Shown piece by piece: positions 1-9,881 of a stretch of DNA of 28,943 nt. A program made the position numbers and the translations under genes. Position 1 is the stretch's first letter. Every line of letters starts with the position of its first letter. Source of the stretch: Bipalium vagum. Its lineage: Eukaryota > Platyhelminthes > Tricladida > Geoplanidae. The DNA lies in NCBI GenBank assembly GCA_037834085.1, contig JBBMKC010042908.1, forward strand, positions 1 through 28,943. Reading direction: 5' to 3'. The notes under the pieces were generated by a model that saw only the letters and a program-made list of their open reading frames with translations, ran no database searches and was not told the origin of the DNA.

Positions 1-230
1 ACATCTTCATCATTCTCCACATCACTAAAGTCTTTCTTCATGAATTTCCACACTTTTTCCCACTCTTCTTCTTTGCACCGGGCGCCCCTTTGAAAATCAT
101 CGCTGACGACGTTTAATGTAAGGCTCCTACTAACGCCCCAACTAGCGGAGCCCTGTCTTTTGGATACTGACTTTGCTCTTCTTCGTATTCGACCAGTCTA
201 TCACCACCAACTTCCTCTTCTAATGCATTT

Positions 231-456
231 AAATTATTTCTTCACTATGCCCGTTCCTGTTGCACCGCCTACACTTTATATTTGGACAATTTCTCTTAAT
301 ATGACCCTCTCTCTGACATCTAAAGCATACTTGAGGTTTCTTTTTTGGACAATCCCTGCTTATGTGACCCTGAGTCGAACAGGTCCAGCATTCTATTTGT
401 CTTCTTGCCGTACAGTTACGAGCTAAATGACCCTCATTATTACATCCATAACATTT
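231..456 (-). pseudogene. CCHC zinc-knuckle segment (gag-like or CNBP-like fragment)
   Basis: The minus strand encodes tandem zinc knuckles of the CX2CX4HX4C type. Visible units are CYGCNNEGHLARNC, CWTCSTQGHISRDC and CFRCQREGHIKRNC, followed by a fourth related unit starting CRRCNRNGH. Such knuckles bind single-stranded nucleic acid. They occur in CNBP/Gis2/AIR-type cellular proteins and in Gag proteins of retroelements. No capsid, protease or polymerase domain is recognisable in the window, so the owner cannot be decided. Acidic, protein-like minus-strand sequence continues towards position 1, which suggests that more of the element or gene lies outside. It looks like a broken fossil rather than an active gene. 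Confidence 0.6.
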
Positions 457-600
457 AATATTTGTTAATTATGGCGTGAGGTCCTAATTTTAAAAAATTC
501 AAATAAACTAATTCTTCGAATCACTTCTTATCGATATCATATGTCCATTCGACACTGAACTCGCCTTCCGATGCAACGACGAATCAAACCGAAAGCACTA

Positions 601-807
601 TCAACCAGCAATCGACGGCGCCATAAGGGAACTTGGGAGAACTTGGAATTGTTCTACTAACACTTTCATCGTAGGAGCTATAGGATCGTTTTGGAGCCAA
701 AACTTCACATTCCTCGGATCCATTGGCTTCAAAGAAAAAGAATTAATACATTTGGCAATGTCGTGTTCCCTTACGTGCATAAAAGAATCCTCACGCATTT
801 GGGACAC
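601..807 (-). other. unrecognised 68-codon reading frame
   Basis: This minus-strand frame is closed at its 3' end and lies upstream, in the reading direction, of the zinc-knuckle segment. Its local base composition is clearly less AT-rich than the surrounding DNA, which suggests old coding sequence. The stretch around NVKFWLQNDP and VEQFQVL faintly resembles the start of a retrotransposon capsid (FW..dP..W..VE.QF pattern). The spacing to the knuckles is too short for a full capsid, and I do not recognise the protein. It is best treated as possibly part of the same fossil. Confidence 0.2.
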
Positions 808-904
808 GTTCAGACAGAACGCGGAGAAGGCAAAAACTGAGAATCGAATCGCTATTGCAAAGCAGAATTATATCACGACTTATGTTTTATAAATAAAACA
901 TATT

Positions 905-928
905 GTTTTGTTTTGTTTTGTTTTGTTT
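905..928. repeat. (TTTTG)n microsatellite
   Basis: Nearly five copies of a GTTTT/TTTTG pentamer stand in tandem. On the other strand this reads (CAAAA)n. Confidence 0.9.
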
Positions 929-1500
929 AATTTCTAATCTGATTATCTCCACGCTAATGGATTTGGTAGGTATCAGATAACATGTTATCTCTGACTGTCC
1001 CACTTCCTCCAAAAGAAACTGTCAATTTAGTAAAATTTCTTCTGTTCTGACTTTTTTTTCGACTTCAGCGACATAAATATGTCAAATCTAAAGCTGAAAT
1101 TTGTTGACTGAAGCAAACTATTTGCCTTTTATCTGTTCTAATCTTTGGTATACACTCTACCTATGAATACCACTTCCATTATACCTGAGTTTTGTTTGAA
1201 CGAGGTGGTCCTTATTTCTACAGCATTAACATCAGCGGTTGAACACGACCGTCTTCATGTTCTGTGAAGCTTCACTTCATTCTTTGTTATTTGTACGTCG
1301 TCGGTTTCACCTTCAGGTCAACTGTGGAATCCCAAGCTCACTGGGCCCCATCGTGAAATCCTTTTGAATGTTCGTCATAAAAAAATAAATGAATATATTG
1401 GAATAGAATGATCTTCTCTTCGACAAATGTCTTCTGTCTTCTACGATCACCAATCTCTATGTTGTTAAATGACTATTTTTTTATAGCCAATAATAAATAA
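929..1500. other. stretch without a recognisable gene
   Basis: The composition is mixed and partly GC-richer than the background, for example around 1310-1350. I could not assign either strand to a family. Short minus-strand protein-like pieces suggest a decayed element rather than unique intergenic DNA. Confidence 0.4.
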
Positions 1501-1950
1501 AGAAGCCAACGGTGGGAAACAAGCAAAAGAACGTTTAACTATTTGTCTGTTATGTTCAACATCAGGAGAAAAGTTCAAACTATTAGTAATAGGCAAAGCA
1601 AGAATGCCTCCAACATTCAATGGTATCATTCCAAATGATGTTTATTGGGAATATAACATGAAATCATGGATGACATCCATTATTTTTAAACAATACCTTC
1701 TCTGCTTTGACCGCGAAATGCAGAAACAAAATCGCAAAGTCCTTCTGCTGCTTGACAATGCACCGTGTCATGCTGAAGTTGAAATGGACAATGTAAAATT
1801 AGTTTTTTTTATCTCCAAATACCACAGCTTATACACAACCTCTCGATGCTGGGATAATTAAAAATCTCAGAATCTCACCAGAATGAACACTTGTCTACAT
1901 TAAACATTTTTTGTCCGACCCAGGGTGTTCAATCTAACCAGGTTTCACTG
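1500..1950 (+). mobile_element. Tigger (pogo family) DNA transposon, 3' part with terminal repeat
   Basis: From about 1500 the + strand reads as the DDE transposase core of Tigger/pogo elements: KERLTICLL, LLVIGKARMP and WMTSIIF, then LLLLDNAPCH with the second catalytic Asp, then VKLVFF. Residues recalling the following NTTSxxQPLDxGIIKNLR region appear in mixed frames up to about 1880, so the copy is frameshifted. The element ends at 1950 in a typical Tigger terminus whose reverse complement begins CAGTGAAACCTGGTTAGATT, followed by a TA target dinucleotide (1951-1952). The first catalytic Asp, the DNA-binding half and the left terminus were not found. The copy is therefore 5'-truncated or disrupted and inactive. 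Confidence 0.85.
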
Positions 1951-1952
1951 TA

Positions 1953-2325
1953 CTTTTAAAATATATAAACCAAGAATTTTTGTAAAAATCTATGCTTATT
2001 AAACGAAATTTCTAGGTTTTTAACCGTAAATCAACCCCTAACCCTAATTCTTTTTTTTTCAACAAATTTAATTTCCGTTCAATAAAAATCAAAAATTATC
2101 GAATCTCGTTTTAATATATCAATTATCGATCGATGATATTTAATTAAAACGAAAATTTTCCGTAATAAAAAGTGAAAATTGTAATATTTGTTTTAATAAA
2201 ATGGTAAAATATAAAAAAGTATAAGTAAAATAAGATATGGTAAAACTTAATAAAAAAATCATTAATAATTTTGAAACTTGTTCTATTAGAGCTATTATGA
2301 CCAAAGTACAAATTTACACTATGAA
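1953..2325. other. AT-rich spacer upstream of the FERM gene
   Basis: This is the presumed 5' flank of the FERM-domain gene. Apart from the ATCGATCGAT palindrome at 2125-2134, no TATA box or initiator stands out. The TE terminus at 1950 marks its left edge. Confidence 0.4.
2125..2134. promoter_or_regulatory. ATCGATCGAT palindrome, possible DRE-like site
   Basis: A perfect 10-bp palindrome made of two overlapping ATCGAT cores lies about 190 bp upstream of the FERM start codon. TATCGATA-type sites bind DREF/BEAF in insects. Whether this one is used is inference from sequence and position only. Confidence 0.2.
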
Positions 2326-4201
2326 ATGCAACAGTTATCAAAAGATTCAATAAAACAAACTTTGAAAAGAATTAATACAAAATTTGCTTATATCGAAAAT
2401 TTAGTAAACTATAGCCCATCTGGAAAGAGTATTTTTTGCCTTGTGTTAATGTTCAATGGAAAAGAAGAAATATTTATTCTGGATGTACGTAAAACACTTT
2501 TGTTTCCAGTGATCTTTATATATTAATTACAGAGAGCGTCTTTTGGACAGCATCTTTTCGATTCAGTCTTAGAATATTTACACTTGAACGAGCGAGAGTA
2601 TTTTGGGATCACATATGATGACAAAAATCAAGATAAAGTTATTGTTTTAATGATCAGAACAAATTAATTTACATTGATCCTTTAGCACTGGTTAAACTGT
2701 TCACAGAAGATTTCTAAGCAAATAAAAGGTGAGTTTTTGGTTTTTTTTTTGAAAGAAAGTGTATTGAGATGGATGTTGTGAGGATTACAAAGGATTAGAA
2801 ATGTCTCTTTGATAATAATTAATGTAGAAAATTCTAGTAACATGATTACTCAATGAGAATTAATAGTAATAACTAATAATATTTATTCACCTTTAATATT
2901 GTAATAAATCAATAAACATATTTTGTTTCAGGTGGAAAGATGAAATTCGAAATCCAAGTCAAATTTTATCCTCCAGAAATAGGAATGATCAAAGAGAGCT
3001 TGACAAGATTTTATTTATATCAACAAATTCGACAAGATATATGCTGTGGAAGGTAAGTATGTCTATATTTAGTCTATCATGTTATTACAGTTTTTCAGAC
3101 TGCCTTGTTCATATTATTCTTATGTCACCATGGCGTCATATTTTATTCAGTCTGATGTAGGAAATTTTAACCGTTCCGTTCACAAGAGTTATCACTACAT
3201 AACCAATCACTCAGTTGCTCCAATGCACCTGCAAAACCCGGAATTCATGGAAGATGTACGAGAGTTACACAAATATCTCAGGTAAACAGGTTTCTTATGT
3301 TATGTCACACTGAACATTAATTATAGAGGCCTAACTGCAGAACAAGCTGAAATGGCAGTTTTAGAAAATGCCACAAAATGTGCCTTGTATGGTTTGGATA
3401 TGCATCTCATGAAAGTAAAATTTTTATGGTTTTCAGGCAAAGTCAATAAGTATAATTTTATTTTATCAGGATGAAAGTGCAGAAAACGTTGTTCTTGGTG
3501 TAAATTATGCGGGAATTATGATTTTTTCGGACTTCCTTCGAAAATTCTTTTTCGCATGGAATCGAATTCTGAAAGTCACTTTTAAAGACAAAAAGGTCAA
3601 GATAAGAGTTAGAAACATAGATAATAAATCAGTATACAAAAAGCACAAATTTTCTTGTGCAACCTGCAGTCTGGCTGAAAGAGCTTACAAGGCCATTATC
3701 GATAACCACTTCTTTTTCCGGTAGGTTTTTTACGCTTACAAATTGAGTATTAACTTAGGTTTCGGTTAAATTTACATTGGGAAGTATTGACTTTATTAAG
3801 TTAAAATGTTTTTTTTTGTAAATTTAACCGATCTCATTTTCTATAAAATTTTCCAAACATATTTTTCAATTATTGATTAAAACGTAATTTTCAGAATAAC
3901 TGGTTTTCGCGAAGCTCTTAAAAATTTTCAAGAAAAAAGGAAGCAAGAAAATATTTATAACAGAAAAGTTATGAAAGCTAAAACCGTTCCAACTAGATTA
4001 TTAAGATATCGAAATGTAAATAAACGAAAACCAAAGTTGAAAAACACAACGATCAAAACACCTGTGGAATATAGAAATAATAAAATGCATCGAGAAATTC
4101 CAGAAGAGGTCTACGTTGATACCAACTTTGAGGACTCTAAAGCTTGTAAATTGTTACGAAAATTACAAATCCTAAATCTCAGCGAAACCGATTTTGAATA
4201 A
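2326..4201 (+). CDS. FERM-domain protein of the band 4.1 superfamily (8 exons)
   Basis: Exons: 2326-2484, 2533-2637, 2686-2728, 2932-3052, 3099-3281, 3327-3414, 3470-3720 and 3895-4201. All introns are GT-AG and together they give an open frame of 418 residues. FERM proteins link membrane proteins and lipids to the cortical cytoskeleton. The F1 lobe (about 36-110) shows GQHLFDSVLEYL, EREYFGITYDD and HWLNCSQKISKQIKG. F2 (about 110-230) shows VKFYPPE, TRFYLYQQIRQDI, GRLPCSY and AEMAVLENA. F3 (about 234-317) shows VVLGVNYAGIMIF, FFAWNRILKV and HFFFR. The last 100 residues are a basic tail with KRKPKLK, without the FA, SAB or other domains of large 4.1 proteins. The first ATG is chosen because an in-frame stop lies shortly upstream. 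A 5' extension by another exon is possible. Closest subfamily (4.1, FRMD3/5 or PTPN3/4-type FERM) is not resolved. Confidence 0.88.
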
Positions 4202-4215
4202 TTTGTTTTAATTAA

Positions 4216-4221
4216 AATAAA
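4216..4221 (+). terminator. AATAAA polyadenylation signal of the FERM gene
   Basis: A canonical AATAAA lies 14 bases after the TAA stop. In such AT-rich DNA the hexamer also occurs by chance, but the position fits a very short 3' UTR. Confidence 0.45.
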
Positions 4222-5645
4222 AATTTTAAAATTGTAATGAGACAGTTCTTAAAAATCTGACTGGTTTCTTCTCACAAGGGGTTCGAACTATCGTTTGTTT
4301 TATCAAGAAGTGATTACCTCAGTTTTGAAAAACCACCCAAAATAGCCTAATAAATTACATATATCAATTTGACAATTTCTGTTTATATTTGGTATTAAAT
4401 TATATTAATTATTACCAATAATAATTAATTTTAAATAAATTTATTAAATATTATTTATCTTGTAACTTTCGATCAGTGCATTATTGGTTTTCACAAAATG
4501 ATAATCCTATAATTTTAAATGTAAATTTTGCAAATTTGAATTTTTTTAAAAAGAACTTTGTGATTGACAGCTTTATTGTCCATTTATAAAAGTTTATAAT
4601 GGTTTCGAATATATGACGACGAGAAAAATCCTTATTGTTTACAGAAAATTGTTAACAAGATCTATTTTTAATTTTGAACTGCTTAGAGGATCCGTTAAAT
4701 CATGACAACACATATGATAAATATAAAATTTGGTTTTCTTTGGTTTGTGGTGATAACAAAAGGAATTACATCCTTGTGACCTTGTAGTTAATTTTTTTGA
4801 TTAGCAAACTCTAACCCCAGACTAACCTTAGAGGATCAGGTATACACAGTTACATCATCACTTTTTATGGAGATTGTTACTGCTTCTGTATAAACTTCTT
4901 CATTTTATGACATCACCAAGTAATAATTATTTATTGAAGGAAAGTAAAATGAAATTATTTGTTATATCAGGCCAAATTGTGTATTCATTTTTGCCGTTTT
5001 TTAAATCAGTTAATATTTTTTGAAATAAATTATTCACAATAACCATTATTATACGAGATTTAAAATAAGCATGATGCAAAACAGAAGACCATTTTTTTGT
5101 AAAGAGGGAAGTAAAATATTAAATAATATCAAAGACTTAAAATATTAAGTCTCATTCGATTTCAATGACAATTCGTGGTAAAAAGCTTCCGACAAACTGT
5201 TTTTTCCATAAAAATACTAGAAATTATTTCAAATTATTTTAAGAATTTTTATTAGACAAAATCAGTGCCAGGCGTTAAGAAGTTTTTTCAGCACATTTTC
5301 ATCTTACTTGCACAAACTGGTAAATCAATACTTAATAAAACTCATGGGAATCTGAACCATTTTAAGAAGCTTGGCATTTCGGTTATCTGAGCTTAGACAA
5401 ATATGAATATATAATAATTTTAAAAAACTCATTTTTCTGTTTAAAGCTTGGTTTTCTGTAATTATGATCACTTAATATATAATACCGGTTTTATGAAACT
5501 GTCTTTAGCCTAAAAATATACCATGAGTTATGTTTTGATTTTCAAATGTCTAACTACTTATCATACAAGTGTTTGGTTAACAAATGGTACATCCCTGTGA
5601 ACCCTGATAAAATTTAATTATTAAAACCCCAAAAGGATCAGAAGT
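4222..5645. other. AT-rich intergenic region, no gene seen
   Basis: I see no exon-like frames, no RNA gene and no transposon ends on either strand, only A/T-rich unique-looking DNA with stops in all frames. Confidence 0.6.
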
Positions 5646-5647
5646 GT

Positions 5648-5664
5648 AATAATAATAATAATAA
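5648..5664. repeat. (AAT)n microsatellite
   Basis: About six tandem TAA/AAT triplets stand just before the foldback repeat. Confidence 0.85.
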
Positions 5665-5671
5665 AGGCAAT

Positions 5672-5772
5672 TTATTATTTTTCCAAAACGGATCTAATCT
5701 TGACAATGACGAAGCTAAATTGCCAAGGTTAGATCAATGTCTCCAAGGAGGATCCGTTTTAGGAATAATAAT
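5672..5772. repeat. foldback (inverted) repeat, about 100 bp
   Basis: The arms AAAACGGATC (5685-5694) and GATCCGTTTT (5751-5760) are perfect complements. Inside, 5691-5707 and 5719-5735 pair at 15 of 17 positions around an 11-base loop. The inner arm shares GATC with the outer one. Outside, TTATTATTTTTCC (5672-5684) and AGGAATAATAAT (5760-5771) continue the symmetry with a two-base slip. The stretch could form a cruciform or an RNA hairpin. It resembles a small foldback MITE, but I see no target-site duplication or family match. Confidence 0.7.
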
Positions 5773-5989
5773 CTTAAAAGGGGATTGACTTCCCCATTGA
5801 TAAAACTGGTCTACGATTGATTAATTGTCTGATCAAAATAATATTTAAGGAGGTGGAATCTGAAGTGGATTAACACAAAAGACATCTTGAAATATTATTT
5901 TGAAGAAATTTATCGGAAGAAACATATTATATTACCCGAGATATTTGTCCGAAGAAATATGTTATCTTGGAAGAAATTTGTAATTCATT

Positions 5990-6115
5990 ACTTTATGCTC
6001 TCAATTATGCGACAGAAGCTTAAGATGGGTCCTGCGCTGTTAGGGAGATTCTGAACGAGCCGGATCGGACTCAGCAAACTACCCTTTGGAACCGTCATCG
6101 AAAGAAATGATTAGG
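5990..6115. other. GC-rich islet of unknown nature
   Basis: Bases 6001-6100 contain 51 G or C, about twice the surrounding level. One + frame across 5920-6115 reads protein-like, with pieces such as YVILEEICNSLLYALNYATE and DGSCAVREILNEPDRTQQTT separated by one in-frame stop. I recognise no family. It may be a decayed exon, a transposon remnant or a non-coding RNA. Confidence 0.35.
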
Positions 6116-7040
6116 ATATCGTTGTTTTCTTTGTTTTCCTTTTTCTTATAATTTAATTGATATTTTATTAAAATTTTAATTTAGTTATTTAATTGATTAT
6201 TACTCTTTATAAGGACATTTAACTTTCAGCTTGATCGATTATTCGTTATTGCAATATTTAATTTTTATGATTGTGTGATTGTTGACAATTTTTTTTTTAT
6301 TTTATTGACAATTGGATTTGATTATTATCCTTTAGTGAGACATTGTAATTGTAACTTTGGTAATAGTGTTATTTTTAGTTGTTATTTATTCATTTCCCTA
6401 CACGTTTTGACAAAAGTGAAGGGGTCAGTAAAATTTACGAGCTAAGTGTTACGACAAGGTGAATAGTTTAATAGGATAACACAAATATAATGTTCGTAGG
6501 AGTGCATCAAGAAATATGGAACTGAAGCGTGAATCTTTTAAAATTTTATTTTAACATTTGCGATTAATTTTGTATTTTTGATAATTTGCCTTTATTTGTT
6601 TAGATCTACTTGTAATTTTTATATTTGTAATTGTGATCTAATCATTATTTCATATTTTGATATATTCTTAGAATGATTATTATAAATAATTGTTTTATTA
6701 AATTAAAAATGACCTTGAGCTTTCTAAGATGAGATAATTATGATAATTAACAAAATATTATAAATTAAATAATTAATGTAACGAACTCATAAAATGACGA
6801 GGATCATGATAAAATATATTCGTTTTTAACTAGGACTGTGGATTCTGAATAATATACTAATATAATAATTTATTGAAATTTGATAAAACAATTTAATTCA
6901 ATCAAATATCACATTAAAGCTCAAGCGAATCATCAGATAAAAAAGAACCAAATTATTGACGTCATTGACTAAGTTAAACATTCATATAAGTTTACGTTAG
7001 AAGTAGGGATGAAGTTATTGTCCGAGCTGTAAAGAGCTAA
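6116..7040. other. AT-rich intergenic region, no gene seen
   Basis: Low-complexity A/T-rich DNA with no frame, RNA fold or repeat unit that I can support. Confidence 0.5.
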
Positions 7041-7051
7041 TGACAAAGCAG

Positions 7052-7086
7052 TATAAATACCGAGCCAAAATCATAAAAAACTCAAC
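7052..7086 (+). promoter_or_regulatory. TATA box plus initiator-like core promoter
   Basis: TATAAATA (7052-7059) is preceded by locally GC-richer sequence. An initiator-like TCAACT begins at 7082, so the expected start A lies 32 bases from the T of the TATA box, the usual spacing. A short frame MLQVVKNN follows and ends. No long coding sequence lies directly downstream. It could start a distal 5' exon of the NRAMP gene 3 kb away, a non-coding transcript, or be fortuitous. Confidence 0.3.
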
Positions 7087-7199
7087 TATAAATCGATAAT
7101 TGACAGTCAGCAATGCTGCAAGTTGTTAAGAATAATTAACCGATTAAATTAACTAAAAATATTTTTATTGTCTGTGTGAGATAAATTGAAAATTAGTCG

Positions 7200-7265
7200 G
7201 GGGATGTAGCTCAGTGGTCAGAGTATTGCATGTGAAAATCCCGGGTTCGAATCCCGGTATCTCCA
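7200..7265 (+). tRNA. tRNA-Ala-like gene with shortened anticodon arm (probable pseudogene)
   Basis: The acceptor arms GGGGATG (7200-7206) and TATCTCC (7258-7264) pair with two G-T wobbles, and the discriminator is A. The D arm (GCTC/GAGT), the T arm (CCGGG-TTCGAAT-CCCGG), A box TAGCTCAGTGG and B box GGTTCGAATCC are all good. The ends resemble animal tRNA-Ala. Only 16 nt (7225-7240) lie between the D and T arms instead of about 23, and no five-pair anticodon stem can form. A TGC within TTGCATG would match Ala if the 5' half of the stem had been lost. A TTTT terminator follows at 7271-7274. It is a tRNA pseudogene or possibly the head of a tRNA-derived SINE. No SINE body or A tail is visible. 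Confidence 0.7.
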
Positions 7266-9505
7266 ATTAATTTTCACTAACATTCTGTTTTCTTATTTTT
7301 TGTAAAAACTATTCGAGTAAAACGTAGTTCCCATCAGACTTTAAAAATTAATAAATTTTTAATTTTTACATTACACATATTTTTGTCCTAATAACAATAA
7401 ACGTGTTGTTGAGAGGATTAACTTTTTAATTATATTATGAAATTTGTAAAAAAGAAGAATTTTAAATATATATAAATCACTAAATTGTTGATTTCATTGA
7501 TCTCTTGAACTCATTGATTATAATAAAATTATTTAAAAACAAATTCAAATTATAACATTGATCGATGATTCCATTTTTGGAAAAATAACCAAAACACCCC
7601 TGCTCACATTTTTTACAACCGATATTCAAAAGTTAAACAATTCCCCACCGTTTTCCTAATTAAACGAACATTTCACTATTCAGGCTACATAATTATTTTA
7701 CCAACACCAGAGGACATATGAACATAATAAAACAATATATTTATTTGATAATTCAACCAGTAATTTAACTATATATTATTTATAAAATTAACTTTATTAT
7801 CCATTACTTTTATTACTCCCTGTATATTTTATAACCACATTAGCTAAAGCTAAATTGTTATTTGGTTTTTATAGATTGTCTACTAAAAGAGTCGAGAGAA
7901 AATTCGAAGCTTTCCATTTATAGATATATTTTTATATATAATTATAATAACTATTAGAAAGTTTTGTCTTTATACTCATCTAACTGTGAGCTCATATTTG
8001 CATTGAATTGAAAGTCTTGACTTTGAATTATCATAAAAGTTTATGAGAGGATTACGGAGAAATTGAGATTTATCATCCTCAAATCTGCCGTTCTGACAAG
8101 TATTATTTAACCCCATATTTTGGGTTTAATTTTTTAAAATATTTGGTTTATTATCTGGTCTCAGGAAATATTTCCTCTTTCTTTAATCAGAAAAGCGCAT
8201 TTTTTGTCGTATTTAAATTTTAATTTTTCTATACCTACATCATGAACTAAAACATAAAATTGAAGTTTTTTGTACTTCCCATTATAAAAAAGAAATTATT
8301 CATTTTAGTAAAGAAGTAAAGACTTCGTTTAAAGTTAATACCAGATGGGGTTATGTTAATTAATTCTAAAATTCATGAAAAATAAACTGAAATAATATTT
8401 TTTATAATTATAAAGTAGTTGATTTACTTTACTTTTTTCTTCATTATTTGTGTTCCATGTTTCACTGCTAAGTTCATGATTCAAAAGTGACCTGTAAAGA
8501 CATCGTTTCTATAATTTCCGGTTTCATATTTCAATTACTATTTTTGTTTTAGATCTTCAGGCGTTTAATCCGGCTCTCTATTTTTTAGTTTCTTAAAAGT
8601 TCGATTCCATTTCGGTGACCTATACGGATACACAAATATATTCATTGCATTATTACTAGGACCACAAAAAAGTCAAAAATGTCAATGAAGTCAAAAAAAT
8701 TACATATATAATTAAAAAACTTTAATTTTTAATATCATGTATTTTTCAACGTTTAACTCTCCCTTTATTATTAATAAACATACTCAAGTAATTATTTTAG
8801 ATGTTACTGATTTCAAAAATAAGTCGACAGATTAATATTAACTCCATGAGCTTATGAAATAAGTAAAAGGATTGAAAATGACTTTAGGCATGGTAAAACA
8901 AGTTTATGAAACACTTGATTCTATTTTTAATCTTTCATCTTTAGCAGTAATTAATAAATCGTGAAATATAAGAGAAATTTTTGGACCCAGAACATGAACA
9001 ATGGGGTGACGATAGCATTGCCAAAAAACACTTGACGCAGGAGAGTTAGAAGAGAATGAATATCTACACTTAAGCCCCCATGAAAGAAATAGAAAGCCAG
9101 TTGTTAAATGATAAAAATCCTGGAAAATAGTATGATTCCTGTGAAAATTTTTGAGTAGGGTTCACTTTAATTTCATGATTGAAAAACAGATTTTGTGGCC
9201 AGTACTGGAGATTTGAGTCGCATTTGAAATATCGGAGATGCTACTAGTTCGATTATTACGAATAGTTGCTGAAACCACTGCTTTCACTTCTTTTATATTT
9301 CAATGTAATATATTCCAAATCCTTGTTTCCTATCCAACGTACCACGTTAAAAAAAACTGATCTCGTAATTTTCTGGCCTAGTTTTTGTTGACATTGAAAA
9401 ATTGGAATAAATCCTCGATCGTGGAATATTCAGATTCCACCTTTCCCATTTTGACCAACAACCTTTCATAATTCTGTAATAATAAAAAAATTTATCCTCT
9501 GAAAG

Positions 9506-9526
9506 ATATATATATATATATATATA
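9506..9526. repeat. (TA)n microsatellite
   Basis: An uninterrupted run of about ten AT dinucleotides. Confidence 0.95.
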
Positions 9527-9854
9527 CTTGTTCTGGTGTTTTCCGTCAATTTTAAAAAAATTGGAAAATAATTTCTGATTTTGGTTATTTCTCTAAATAG
9601 CACAAAATTGTTTCGACTTTTTTGAATGAATTTTATTAATTTTTTTTAATTTTTGATAATATTTTTTCAAAAATTCATTTTAAAACATTTTTCAACTGTA
9701 GCAATTATTATAAATATTTTTATAGCTATAAACATAAATAAAACATCTAAAATATTTATTATCATTTTTAGTAAAAAAAAATAATGTATATAATGCATAA
9801 ATTTTATTTTATACATATAAATATTACATGATGTATAATTATAATTATTTAAAG

Positions 9855-9881
9855 GGTTTCTGGGACCCCAGAACCTAGGTT
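9855..9881. repeat. two overlapping small palindromes
   Basis: GGTTTCTGGG pairs with CCCAGAACC, leaving one bulged T and a tight loop. The 3' arm overlaps the perfect 10-bp palindrome AACCTAGGTT (9872-9881). It is a locally GC-rich spot in AT-rich DNA. Its function is unknown. Confidence 0.6.

Noticed and set aside
2034-2049. CCCTAACCCTAA-like telomeric motif
   Set aside because: Only about two imperfect units, so it is not evidence of an interstitial telomere.
2638-2717. Alternative reading of the FERM gene through IYIDPLALVKLF
   Set aside because: It would need a 20-nt intron, then hits a stop and leaves the wrong phase. The 2638-2685 intron model fits the FERM profile and the frame.
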